From assembly GCF_014692515.1 (NCBI RefSeq), contig NZ_JACOIK010000001.1, positions 310,001 through 374,000 on the forward strand: a stretch of DNA of 64,000 nucleotides, in the 5' to 3' direction. This document shows, piece by piece, positions 46,224 through 55,139 of this stretch. Within the stretch, counting starts at the first letter, position 1. Each line of letters begins with the position of its first letter. The notes beneath the pieces were generated by a model. The model did no database searches. It saw nothing but the letters and a program-made list of their open reading frames with translations, and was not told the DNA's origin. This DNA comes from Sphingobacterium micropteri. Its GTDB lineage: Bacteria; Bacteroidota; Bacteroidia; Sphingobacteriales; Sphingobacteriaceae. Made by a program: the position numbers and the translations under genes.

Positions 46224-48827
46224 TTAAAAATCAAACTTCACTCTGACCCGAATCCCGTGTTTGGGTACGTCGGGTTGATCAAGATAGTTTAGTCGTTTTA
46301 CGTAATCGACCCGGATAAATTTAAAGATATTCGTCAAGCCTACACTAGCTTCTACATAAGGCTTGTCACTAAATCCATATGTGATCGGTTCATTGTCATC
46401 ATTCTTTTGAAATTGGAATACGTCGTTGGTATAAGCCGGATTGTTTTCGTCGCGCAGACCTCCATAAATAACTTTAGCACTGAATACTTCACGCCATTTG
46501 AGTTTTTTTATCAACGGTATCTTATTCAGCAAAAATCCATTCATATAATATTGTACATTTGCAGATACGGAGTGATCGCTCACAAATTCCAAAAAGTTCA
46601 TGAGATTATAAGATCGTAACTGATAAGCATACGTTTGGTTTGCGCGATGGATATTTAAAAACGGGAAAGGAATATGGTCTCCCAAAATATAATTTCCTTC
46701 TATATTTACATCAGCATAGCCTAACTGTGAAAAATAAAATCGTTTATCTGCACCCAACGTAAAATTGTGATAATCATACTCTCCGCTTAACACATTTTTA
46801 AGGCCAGCAACATAGTTAAGATAAAAGATAGGATATTTATTGTATATCGGTGTTCGGTAAAGTTTACCTTGATAGAATTCTTCATGAGGCGCATACCGCA
46901 AACTTACCGAAAGTTCGGTTGTGTTTAATGCATTAAATAGTCTATTGTTGCCTTGATCGTCCAACATCTGATAGGTTAATATACCGGCAGGCTGTTGTCT
47001 CCATTTCGATAAACCAATGAGGTAGGAGAAATTGTTTTCAAATTCACGTTTGTACTCCAATCGGTAAATATCATTGTAGAGATAACGCTCATTTTCCCCT
47101 CGTTTAAACGATAACAAAAAATTATCCTCTTGAACAAACTCTAAATTTTGGCCAGGAATTTTGGTGTCTCGCATAACGGATGCCCGTAAGTAATGCTGTG
47201 GAAATGTATATACCGATTTATTGTTGAGCGCATACGTTCCGCTCAAGAAATATTTCCATTTTTCGTCCTTAAATCCATAAGCGGTATAAGCTTCCGCGTA
47301 AAATCGTTTGCTTAATCTGTCCGTAGTGCGTCCACCTAGGCGCAACCTAAAGCCTTCTACTGGATTAAAGCTATAGAAAGTATTGACAGGGCCAATCTCA
47401 ACCGGGCCAGCTTGTTTGTAACCAGAAAGAACCAGGGCGCTGATATCCATAAACCGCTGAAAAGAGGGGATAAGCTGTAGCGTATCAATATTACGATATA
47501 TGTTTTGTTCATTAGGTTTCAGTGCAATGGGACGATGGGTTGCCCAATAGGTTTCATCCAATGTAGTATCATTCTCTTGGACAATCTTTACAACAGATGG
47601 ACCTGCATAAATACTATCCGGTTGGACGATGTCTGTTTTGAAGCCATCAAAAGTTACGGTACGGTTTCCCTTAATGCCTGTACCTTTATCCGTTAACGAA
47701 AAATCCAGACCTAATGAACTTGTTTTTAGGTAGTAGCGGTTATTGCTATCCTGCTCAAAATCTAGCTTTACATCGAGATCGCGAACGAAATTCAGATTAA
47801 TATCATCGGCTACACTGAGATCAGCACGCTTGACTGCATATTTCCCGTCTAAGGTGATATATAATTTTCCTTGAAAAAGAAGATCGGCTTTATTACGTGG
47901 AAAGAAACTCAATTCTACCAAATATGGGGTTTCTGTTTTAACCGTATCTGTAATGTAGAACCTATAAAACGTAGGCGATGAGCCGGCAATTGGACTTAAA
48001 AACTGATTCGTTACCAATTCGATATTACTTTCATAAATGTCAATATCTTGGTATAGTTTATTAAAGTATGCACTTAAACCGTCGTTATCTACAAATTTTG
48101 GGTCGAATTGCGCCCGCTGTTCCGCTAGAATAAGCTGTTTTGTCGTGTTTGGCTTTTTACGTGTATATATTTGCGATAATCGTTCCTCTATATAAGCAGG
48201 AAGCATGTAACCTCTAGTACGACCTCCCGTTTCTACGTCCTCTTTTTCAAACAAGAATTGGTAGTTTTTGAATACTTTTCTGTTTTTAAATTTCTCCGAT
48301 AAATTGCTCAATCCTAAAGAAACTTTCTCATACTGGCGATACTCGGCATATTCATAGGATGCCATTCGGTTTTCATCTTTATGTGCGATAACCTTACGGA
48401 TAAGTTCGACCGCCGGGTTGTTCTTGTTCGAATATCTTGCACGTCTCGGAGCAGTAATTTCTATTGTTTCAATGGTATGTTCTTCCGGGACTAAATAAAC
48501 GGTTAATTCTTGATAGGTTTCATTATTGATGCTCACATCTTGGGACTCGTATCCCACAAAGGATATACGGACTTTAGAGAAACCCGGATCAACTTTTAAT
48601 ATAAAATTTCCGTCGTCATCAGTAGATGAAGCGTTAGTGGATCCTATAGCCGCGACAGTGGCATAGCCAATCGGTGCTTTATTCGTGACATCCATTACTT
48701 TCCCTTTTAAATGAAGGGACTGTGCGAATGATAACCTTGAAAATAAGAAAAGTAAGCTAAATATTCCAAACGTTAATCCGTATGCTAACAGCCCGTTATT
48801 AGTTGATGTTGTGCGATAACTTGACAT
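46224..48827 (-). CDS. DUF5686 / carboxypeptidase-regulatory-like outer-membrane protein
   Basis: 867-aa protein. Signal peptide (about 1-36), CarboxypepD_reg-like beta-sandwich (about 38-120; LKGKVMDVTNKAPIGYATVA and VRISFVGYESQDVSI) and a long DUF5686 region predicted to form a C-terminal beta-barrel (many alternating aromatic strands, ending HGIRVRVKFDF). Found widely in Bacteroidota; function uncertain. It resembles a TonB receptor without a plug. Confidence 0.88.
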   Translation of the reverse strand: MSSYRTTSTNNGLLAYGLTFGIFSLLFLFSRLSFAQSLHLKGKVMDVTNKAPIGYATVAAIGSTNASSTDDDGNFILKVDPGFSKVRISFVGYESQDVSINNETYQELTVYLVPEEHTIETIEITAPRRARYSNKNNPAVELIRKVIAHKDENRMASYEYAEYRQYEKVSLGLSNLSEKFKNRKVFKNYQFLFEKEDVETGGRTRGYMLPAYIEERLSQIYTRKKPNTTKQLILAEQRAQFDPKFVDNDGLSAYFNKLYQDIDIYESNIELVTNQFLSPIAGSSPTFYRFYITDTVKTETPYLVELSFFPRNKADLLFQGKLYITLDGKYAVKRADLSVADDINLNFVRDLDVKLDFEQDSNNRYYLKTSSLGLDFSLTDKGTGIKGNRTVTFDGFKTDIVQPDSIYAGPSVVKIVQENDTTLDETYWATHRPIALKPNEQNIYRNIDTLQLIPSFQRFMDISALVLSGYKQAGPVEIGPVNTFYSFNPVEGFRLRLGGRTTDRLSKRFYAEAYTAYGFKDEKWKYFLSGTYALNNKSVYTFPQHYLRASVMRDTKIPGQNLEFVQEDNFLLSFKRGENERYLYNDIYRLEYKREFENNFSYLIGLSKWRQQPAGILTYQMLDDQGNNRLFNALNTTELSVSLRYAPHEEFYQGKLYRTPIYNKYPIFYLNYVAGLKNVLSGEYDYHNFTLGADKRFYFSQLGYADVNIEGNYILGDHIPFPFLNIHRANQTYAYQLRSYNLMNFLEFVSDHSVSANVQYYMNGFLLNKIPLIKKLKWREVFSAKVIYGGLRDENNPAYTNDVFQFQKNDDNEPITYGFSDKPYVEASVGLTNIFKFIRVDYVKRLNYLDQPDVPKHGIRVRVKFDF

Positions 48828-48994
48828 AGTGTCTCTCTCTTTATAAACTCATTTGACTTTTGAACCAACTTAGTCAGTTTATGAGGTCGGACAAAAGTAA
48901 TAATACTTTAACTGATTTTGAAGAGAGAAATTGGCTGCAGATAGAATGTGACGTTTTCTTGATAAAATGGGGAGTATGTTACTTACTGTCGTTA

Positions 48995-50680
48995 TCAAAA
49001 AGGGTCTTCTGCCGTAAAGGCTATATGTTTTCCCGTTCTGGGATGGACGAATTGAATATACCCGGCGTGGAGGTGTAGTCTATCCGCCCGTTGACCATAT
49101 AAATCGTCACCCAGTATAGGGATATGAAGGCCTTGGTGATGAGCTGCATGCACACGAAGCTGATGTGTCCGCCCGGTCAATGGAAAAAGATGTATACGCG
49201 TATATCCATCTTCATATCCAAGTACATCAAACTTCGTTTTTGCAGGTTTGCCATATTGATAACATACTACTTGTCGCGGGCGATCATCTAAGTCGACACG
49301 AAGGGGCAAATCGATAATTCCAGTTTGTGGTGTTAATATTCCATCCAATATAGCGGTGTACCGTTTTACAACGGTATGTTGAATAAATTGTTTTTGAATA
49401 AACTGATGAGCCGTTTTGTGCTTCGCTAATATCAAAAGGCCGGAAGTCGACATATCTAGTCGGTGAATAATAACGGGGCCGGAAATCTCGGGATATTGTG
49501 CCAATATTCTAGTGTAGACGGAATCATGTACGTGGATGCCCGGCACAGAAAGAAACTCTGCGGGCTTGTTAATGACAATAATATCTTCATCTTCATGAAT
49601 AATGTCAAATGTACGCCCCTGTGCTGGGTTTATGCGCATGGGATCTGGAGCAACATGGAGCCCCTTTAGCATATGTGATAAAATGGGTTCGCATTTGCTT
49701 TTGCAGGCAGGATAGAAATTTTTATGCTTTCTGATCTCTGAAGCTGGTGAAACTCCCCACCAGAATTCAGCCATGCAGATAGGCTTCAGTTTGTGTTGAT
49801 AGGCATATTGGAGCAATTTCGGGGCTGCACATTCACCGGCACCAGCGGGGGGGATAGTTTGCTTGCTTTCTGCAAAGATAGCTAATAAACTTTTCGTTTC
49901 TGCTCGCGCATTTAAAAATTGATATCGCTCAAATAAGCGTTGTTGGAGTACCGCGGATTTTAGCTTTCGCGTATTCTTTAAATCTTCTATTTCTTGCTGT
50001 TTATGTTGAATCAGTTCTTCGATAGATTGGAGCTGTGTTTTCCATTTATCTTTAAGAACAGCATATTCATGTTGGTCACGATAACTTTGTTTGATAAGAT
50101 CCGTTTCCAATAACTGATAATCCGTTTCGGACAAGATATCGCTGTGCTCAGCTCTTATCTTTTTCCGTTTTGCTTTTTCGGTTTTCATATGGAGACGATA
50201 AACCTTTAACGCTTCGTCGGCCTGTTGTTGTATTTCCTTAAGTTGCTGGATGAGCTTGGGAAGATCTGGTGCGTTTTCGAGGTTTTCAATTTGTCGGTTC
50301 AATGCGTTGATTTGTTCTTCCTCTTGGAGGAAGAAACTTTCTTTCGTTAGCATATCAAAAATAGGCGGGACAAAATAGGTGTGTTGATTGGTACCCGCAA
50401 GCTTTCCTGAACAGGCTGCCAGATACCCCAATTGACCATTTTCGCTTTCCACTACCAGTACCCCAAACATCTTGCCGAGGGCGAAACCTTCTCGGTTTTG
50501 TAAACCGAAATTATGAACAAAGTCTTGTTGTTCCTCGAGATATTTCTGTAATTCTATAACGGCTATTTTACTTAGCGCATCAGCTTCATAACAAAAAGGA
50601 AAAGTGAAGGCTTCGGGTTTCGGTATCCCAGCAATATCCGATTGAAAGTGATGAAAAAAGAGGGGATTGTTGACAACCAT
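48995..50680 (-). CDS. RluA-family pseudouridine synthase with long N-terminal coiled coil
   Basis: 561 aa. The N-terminal part (about 1-330) contains a coiled-coil segment (about 115-250; Lys/Glu/Gln-rich) and several Cys near AGECAAPKLLQYA and KSKCEPIL. The C-terminal catalytic domain (about 355-561) has IIVINKPAEFLSVPG and the catalytic Asp motif HRLDMSTSGLLILAK near residue 406, then GRTHQLRVHAAH. It lacks an S4 domain. The long form is familiar in Bacteroidota. Target RNA site unknown. Confidence 0.88.
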   Translation of the reverse strand: MVVNNPLFFHHFQSDIAGIPKPEAFTFPFCYEADALSKIAVIELQKYLEEQQDFVHNFGLQNREGFALGKMFGVLVVESENGQLGYLAACSGKLAGTNQHTYFVPPIFDMLTKESFFLQEEEQINALNRQIENLENAPDLPKLIQQLKEIQQQADEALKVYRLHMKTEKAKRKKIRAEHSDILSETDYQLLETDLIKQSYRDQHEYAVLKDKWKTQLQSIEELIQHKQQEIEDLKNTRKLKSAVLQQRLFERYQFLNARAETKSLLAIFAESKQTIPPAGAGECAAPKLLQYAYQHKLKPICMAEFWWGVSPASEIRKHKNFYPACKSKCEPILSHMLKGLHVAPDPMRINPAQGRTFDIIHEDEDIIVINKPAEFLSVPGIHVHDSVYTRILAQYPEISGPVIIHRLDMSTSGLLILAKHKTAHQFIQKQFIQHTVVKRYTAILDGILTPQTGIIDLPLRVDLDDRPRQVVCYQYGKPAKTKFDVLGYEDGYTRIHLFPLTGRTHQLRVHAAHHQGLHIPILGDDLYGQRADRLHLHAGYIQFVHPRTGKHIAFTAEDPF

Positions 50681-50736
50681 GTGAATGATAAACTTTGTGC
50701 GACAAAAATAGAAAAAACGAACAAAAACTCGTAAAT

Positions 50737-50757
50737 TGTGTTAATCTCAATAACACA
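50737..50757. promoter_or_regulatory. Inverted repeat upstream of dps
   Basis: TGTGTTA, a 7-bp spacer, and TAACACA form a perfect 21-bp inverted repeat in the divergent RluA/dps gap, ending 27 bp before the dps start. Looks like an operator for a dimeric regulator. A TACTTTTA -7-like element follows at about 50,764. Which regulator binds is unknown. Confidence 0.45.
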
Positions 50758-50784
50758 TAATTTTTACTTTTAAATTTTTATAAT

Positions 50785-51312
50785 ATGAAAACGGATATAG
50801 AAGAAACAGACGCAACTGTGCTTGAAAAAGCTTTAGCAAGCTCATCCAGCATAGGTATCAAAGAAAAAGACACACATGCTATCGCTGTTATTTTGAATAA
50901 ACTATTGGCCGATGAACATGTGCTGTATGTGAAAGTTCGCAACGCACACTGGAATGTGGAAGGGCCTGATTTTCATGCACAGCATCTGTTTTTTGAAGGT
51001 TTATATGGTGAATTAGCAGAAACTATTGATGAAATTGCAGAACGTGTTCGTTCAATCGGCCATTACGCGGTGGGTACCATGAAAGAATTCTTAAAATTGA
51101 CGCAATTGACAGAGATGCATTATCAAAAAAATGATAGCAAAGGTTTTATCAAAGAGCTGTTGTCAGATTATGAAGCCATCATCGTATCCATTCGCGAGCA
51201 GCTGGATACGGTTGCTGAAAAGCACAATGATGCCGGAACAGAGGATTTCTTAGTCGGTATCATGGAAGCACACGAAAAGACAGCATGGATGCTGCGTGCT
51301 CATTTACGTTAA
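50785..51312 (+). CDS. dps: Dps-family DNA-protecting ferritin-like protein
   Basis: 175-aa Dps. The ferroxidase ligands are in VRNAHWNVEGPDFHAQHLFF (His, His) and GELAETIDEIAERVRSIGH (Asp, Glu), the canonical inter-subunit site. A dodecamer stores iron and shields DNA under peroxide stress. Slightly extended N-terminus (about 25 aa). Ends at a strong terminator. Confidence 0.95.
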   Translation: MKTDIEETDATVLEKALASSSSIGIKEKDTHAIAVILNKLLADEHVLYVKVRNAHWNVEGPDFHAQHLFFEGLYGELAETIDEIAERVRSIGHYAVGTMKEFLKLTQLTEMHYQKNDSKGFIKELLSDYEAIIVSIREQLDTVAEKHNDAGTEDFLVGIMEAHEKTAWMLRAHLR

Positions 51313-51330
51313 TCCTTGCGGTCATTTTTT

Positions 51331-51378
51331 ATAGGGACGCAAATTTATCTTGGATGAATTTGCGTCCCTATTTTTTTA
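51331..51378 (+). terminator. Strong Rho-independent terminator after dps
   Basis: ATAGGGACGCAAATT and AATTTGCGTCCCTAT form a perfect 15-bp stem round an 11-base loop, followed by a seven-T run. Lies 18 bp after the dps stop. Confidence 0.9.
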
Positions 51379-51408
51379 TATTTGTCTATATACACAACCG
51401 TATTTTAT

Positions 51409-51828
51409 ATGAAAAAATTTTTTCTAACTGTTCAGAAAGGAACAAAATCCAGCAACTTTGCAGCCTTAATACTGCGGATAGGTTTTGGTGTTTTGATGAT
51501 TCCGTATCATGGTTATGTAAAGTTGGTCGAGTTTAATGAGCGCAAAGATGGATTTGTTGACTTATTGGGAGTAGGCAGTACCGTATCATTGAGCTTAGCG
51601 ATATTTGCAGAATTTTTCTGTTCGATACTGTTAATTCTCGGATTATTTACCCGATTGGCTACTATTCCTTTATTGATAACGATGTTGGTTATCTTCTCTG
51701 TACATAATTGGGAATTATTTGGGAAATATGAATTAGCCACAGCTTTTTTTATCGGTTACCTTTCGATTTTAATATTGGGGCCGGGTAAATTTAGTATGGA
51801 TTACTTGGTTTTTAAGCGTAGAAGATAA
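51409..51828 (+). CDS. DoxX-family membrane protein
   Basis: About 139-aa membrane protein with four predicted TM helices and the DoxX pattern (LILRIGFGVLMIPYHGYVKL; LAIFAEFFCSILLILGLFTR; GYLSILILGPGKFSMDYLVF). Starts at ATG 51,409; the frame extends upstream into the dps terminator and that part is not used. Function of the family is unclear; often linked to redox stress. Confidence 0.88.
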   Translation: MKKFFLTVQKGTKSSNFAALILRIGFGVLMIPYHGYVKLVEFNERKDGFVDLLGVGSTVSLSLAIFAEFFCSILLILGLFTRLATIPLLITMLVIFSVHNWELFGKYELATAFFIGYLSILILGPGKFSMDYLVFKRRR

Positions 51829-51833
51829 TAAGT

Positions 51834-51859
51834 AATGAGGAGTACGCTTGCTCCTCATT
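51834..51859. terminator. Bidirectional terminator between doxX and DEAD helicase
   Basis: AATGAGGAG and CTCCTCATT form a 9-bp stem with an 8-base loop between the two convergent genes, followed by a T-rich stretch on the plus strand. Confidence 0.7.
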
Positions 51860-51861
51860 AT

Positions 51862-53091
51862 TTATTCTTTCTCTTTACCTTTTATACGTTTAAAATTTCG
51901 AAAAGGTTTTTTTCGATTCGTATTTTTCTTTTTTGCTCCCGTACGGGGCTGATATGATGGCCCTTCTGCAAAACTGGCCGGTAAAGGCATTTTGGGTATT
52001 TCTTTTTCAATTAGTCGCTCAATGCGGGAAAATCGATTCTGATCCTTTTCGTTGATGAATGTAATCGCAGTACCCGTCGTTGCCGCTCTCGCCGTCCGTC
52101 CAATTCGGTGTACGTAATCTTCCGGATCTGGAGGTACATCATAATTGACAACTAAGCTAATTCCAACAATATCAATACCTCGAGAAATAACATCAGTTCC
52201 TACCAGTACTCTTATTCTCCTTGCTTTAAAGCGCTGCATGATATCTTCCCGTTGCACCTGCTCTAAATCCGAATGAAAACCTTCTGCAACAATCCCTTTT
52301 TTTATCAATTCTTTTGTAAGCCTTTTGACGATATCTTTTTTTGAAGCAAAAATAATAATGCTTTCATAGACTGGATTATCCAATATATGTTTGATGAGCT
52401 CCATTTTATGTTCATCGTAGACCAAATAGGCCTGTTGGTCAATGCCCTCAGAGGGTTTGGAAATAGCTACATTGATTTCTAGGGGTTGATAGAGTATTTT
52501 CTTCGCTAATGTTCGAATTTTAGGAGGCATTGTAGCAGAAAACAATAAGCTTTGTCTCTTTTTGGGTAACGCGCTGATAATACGCATAATATCATCATGA
52601 AATCCCATGTCCAGCATACGATCTGCTTCATCCAGCACGAGATGCTCTAAATGGCTATAATCTACTTTTCCGGATCCCATGTGGGCGATAAGTCGACCAG
52701 GAGTTGCAACAATAATGTTTACGCCCTCTTGAATTGCTCTTCTTTGTTGTTCATAACCTGCTCCGTCTCCACCACCATACACGCATATAGAAGTAGCCCC
52801 CGTAAAATACCCAAATCCCATAATTTGCTGGTCGATTTGTACAGCAAGTTCTCGGGTGGGAACCAGGATAAGGCTATTAATCCTTTCTTGAGGATTCTCG
52901 GCAATTTTGTTCAATATCGGCAGGAGATAAGAAGCTGTTTTTCCTGTGCCTGTTTGTGCACAAGCGATAATGTCTTTTCCGTTTAAAATAACCGGAATTG
53001 TTTTTTCTTGGATAGGGGTAGCCTCTTCAAACCCCATACTATCAAGTCCTTCCTCTAAGGTGGGAGAGAAACCAAATTCAATAAATTTCAA
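51862..53091 (-). CDS. DEAD-box RNA helicase
   Basis: 409 aa with the full motif set: Q motif (GFEEATPIQEKTIP), motif I AQTGTGKT, PTRELA, TPGR, DEAD, SAT, motif V RGID and motif VI HRIGRTAR, then a basic Arg/Lys-rich tail typical of RhlE-like ribosome-assembly/cold-shock helicases. No partner gene. Confidence 0.95.
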   Translation of the reverse strand: MKFIEFGFSPTLEEGLDSMGFEEATPIQEKTIPVILNGKDIIACAQTGTGKTASYLLPILNKIAENPQERINSLILVPTRELAVQIDQQIMGFGYFTGATSICVYGGGDGAGYEQQRRAIQEGVNIIVATPGRLIAHMGSGKVDYSHLEHLVLDEADRMLDMGFHDDIMRIISALPKKRQSLLFSATMPPKIRTLAKKILYQPLEINVAISKPSEGIDQQAYLVYDEHKMELIKHILDNPVYESIIIFASKKDIVKRLTKELIKKGIVAEGFHSDLEQVQREDIMQRFKARRIRVLVGTDVISRGIDIVGISLVVNYDVPPDPEDYVHRIGRTARAATTGTAITFINEKDQNRFSRIERLIEKEIPKMPLPASFAEGPSYQPRTGAKKKNTNRKKPFRNFKRIKGKEKE

Positions 53092-53416
53092 TATCTTAAT
53101 TATTCATTTTTGCTAAAATTAGCGTAATAATTCGGATGAAACAAATTTTATATTATATAACGCACACGTATATGGGCACCTCGATCGACCGGTTTAATTT
53201 GTCATTCATTAACGATATGTCTTTTTTTTAAGTTTTGTGTTAAAAAAAATACGTTTTTTTTGGAAAAATGATAATTTGTTTGTATGTTTATATGCTTGTT
53301 TGTTGCCAAGTAAGCTACCCTATGTTGTAAATAAAAAAATTGGTCAACGATATCTCGATCCGCTTTTTCTGGCGGATATAAGTTTGTTTCATTTTGTTGT
53401 TTAGTAATCGAGTGAT
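53092..53416. other. Gene-free stretch upstream of DEAD helicase
   Basis: About 325 bp, AT-rich with long T- and A-runs near 53,220-53,260 and 53,320. No ORF or clean repeat. It probably holds the helicase promoter and a long 5' leader, as is common for cold-shock helicases, but I see no defined element. Confidence 0.4.
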
Positions 53417-53455
53417 CGCTCAGAAGCCCCGCGGAAATCGCGGGGTGGATGAGCG
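53417..53455. other. Two-tier hairpin downstream of 104-aa gene
   Basis: Outer stem CGCTCA/TGAGCG and inner stem CCCCGCG/CGCGGGG separated by a 4x4 internal loop (gaag/tgga). A GC-rich structure in very AT-rich surroundings, 10 bp after the stop of the minus-strand 104-aa gene. There is no U-tract on that strand, so it could be a mRNA 3'-end stabiliser rather than a terminator. Confidence 0.5.
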
Positions 53456-53465
53456 TTTGTTTTGT

Positions 53466-53780
53466 TTAGCCGCCGGTACAATCCATGCAGGAGTTTCCAT
53501 ATGCGTCATATTCATCGTAAGCTGCACCTACTTTGCCAAACAATGTAATAACCCGATCCAACCTTATTTTAATTCCATTGTCTAATAATAGAAAAACACC
53601 TTCCGCTTTTTTTTCTTCCAGTTTGATAACGCTACCCAATACCTCATCGACTTGGTTATCCTGATTAAAAAAGAATATTTTGCCTCGACGCGCTTTTTCA
53701 ATTTCCTCTTCCGCAACCTCCCGGTATTCCCATGCCACGGGAAGATAGGAGTCGTTTGAAGATATGTTCTTGTTATTCAT
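53466..53780 (-). CDS. Hypothetical protein with C-terminal Cys pair
   Basis: About 104 aa from ATG 53,780 (a GTG 9 bp upstream is the alternative). Acidic and soluble; one central beta region (GSVIKLEEKKAEGVFLLLDN, GIKIRLDRVITLFGKVG) and a C-terminal GNSCMDCTGG with a CxxC that might be a metal or redox site. No family recognised. Confidence 0.65.
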   Translation of the reverse strand: MNNKNISSNDSYLPVAWEYREVAEEEIEKARRGKIFFFNQDNQVDEVLGSVIKLEEKKAEGVFLLLDNGIKIRLDRVITLFGKVGAAYDEYDAYGNSCMDCTGG

Positions 53781-53833
53781 AATGTGCACTAATTTGTTTT
53801 TTTGTGTATTATCGAAATGCGACAGCTATCTCT

Positions 53834-54952
53834 TTAGAGATTTAGATTAAGTTTATCACCTGTTTTACAGGATTTATAAATAGCGTCTATTATTTTTAAA
53901 TCTTTTAAGCCTTCTTTCCCATCAACAGGTATAATAGCCTCTTTTCCTTCCAGGATAATAGAGGCCATTTCTTCCATTTGTATGGTTTGATGGGTAATGT
54001 GCGGTTGTGTAAGTTTGCCTTTATGCGTCCGACCTGCTATCGGTCCATAGCCTGTTGAGGGTTGCATCTCGGCAAAACCTTTTTCACCATTTAAAAAAAA
54101 GCGGTCGAGGTGATTCATGTTGTAGGTGGATAGGCAGGATGCTACGGCGCCACTTGGAAAACCAAGCTGAAATAAAATGGTCTCATCTACACCCTCCTTA
54201 AATTTAACGGGATCGGTCTTTGTCTCTTGTGCAGTCACCCATATGGGTTCTTCGCCGACCATATAGCGGGCACCATTGATCGCATAAATACCGATATCCA
54301 TCAGCGCACCGCCACCTGCTAGGGGCTTATCCAACCGCCATTGATTAGGATCTCCTATCCGGAAACCACATTGCCCTTGAAAAAAGAGAATCTTCCCAAA
54401 ATCACCATGCTGGCGCATGCGGACGACTTCCAACGTGTTTGGCTCAAAATGCATACGATACCCCACTAATAACTTAACGTTAGCTTCTTCGCATGCGCGA
54501 ACCATTTCTTCCCCCTCTTTAGCATTCAATCCCATTGGCTTTTCACAAATGACATGCTTTCCAGCTTTTGCAGCCCGAATGACCTGATCGTGATGAAGGG
54601 CATTCGGTGTGATCACGTAAACGGCATCAATATCCGGATTGTCCTTTAATGCATCAAAATTCTCATAGTTGTAACAGTTTTTTTCCGGAATTTGATATTT
54701 CGACTGCCAATCTTTGATTTTTGCTGGTGTGCCACTGATCACACCGACTAATTTAGCTTTTTTACAAGCCTGCATTGCCTCCGCAACACGTGTTCCATAT
54801 CCACCAAGTCCCATAATAGCGACGCGCAAGACTGGGCCGTCATAGGGCCTGTTGTCGAAAGAGGCTAAATCAAAATGCCATTTGGAAGGCAAGAAGGGCA
54901 GTGCCATGGCCGAATAAGTAATCTTTTGAAGAAAATCTCTTCTCGTATTCAT
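53834..54952 (-). CDS. Exported Gfo/Idh/MocA-family oxidoreductase
   Basis: 372 aa. Twin-arginine signal (MNTRRDFLQKITYSAMALPF), Rossmann motif VAIMGLGGYGTRVAEAM, the family CEKPMGLNAKEGEEM (catalytic Lys in EKP) and a GALMDIGIYAINGARY C-terminal domain. NAD(P)-dependent sugar or inositol-type dehydrogenase in the periplasm, substrate unknown. Stands alone. Confidence 0.93.
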   Translation of the reverse strand: MNTRRDFLQKITYSAMALPFLPSKWHFDLASFDNRPYDGPVLRVAIMGLGGYGTRVAEAMQACKKAKLVGVISGTPAKIKDWQSKYQIPEKNCYNYENFDALKDNPDIDAVYVITPNALHHDQVIRAAKAGKHVICEKPMGLNAKEGEEMVRACEEANVKLLVGYRMHFEPNTLEVVRMRQHGDFGKILFFQGQCGFRIGDPNQWRLDKPLAGGGALMDIGIYAINGARYMVGEEPIWVTAQETKTDPVKFKEGVDETILFQLGFPSGAVASCLSTYNMNHLDRFFLNGEKGFAEMQPSTGYGPIAGRTHKGKLTQPHITHQTIQMEEMASIILEGKEAIIPVDGKEGLKDLKIIDAIYKSCKTGDKLNLNL

Positions 54953-55040
54953 AGGCTCAATTTTAGTGTTTCATCGTCTTTAAAGTTAACAATAAAACAT
55001 TTTACTATCCCAAAATGTTCATTTAAAAATAGATAAGTTT

Positions 55041-55139
55041 ATGGTATTACCGATAATATTTGCAGTTCTATTTATTGCGCTAGGAATTTTCCTCGTAATT
55101 AGGAGCCAAAAGAAAAAAGAAACACGTAACCCAAAATGA
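55041..55139 (+). CDS. 32-aa single-pass membrane microprotein
   Basis: Opens at ATG 55,041 with MVLPIIFAVLFIALGIFLVI, then a basic tail (RSQKKKETRNPK). The stop overlaps the start of the AsmA-like gene as ATGA (55,136-55,139), so translation of the two is likely coupled. One TM helix, positive inside. Too short for most ORF callers. May be an assembly partner or a leader peptide for the downstream protein. Confidence 0.55.
   Translation: MVLPIIFAVLFIALGIFLVIRSQKKKETRNPK

Noticed and set aside
46172..46234. 21-residue N-terminal extension of the Crp/Fnr protein
   Set aside because: It would overlap the end of the DUF5686 gene; the ATG at 46,171 fits the domain start.
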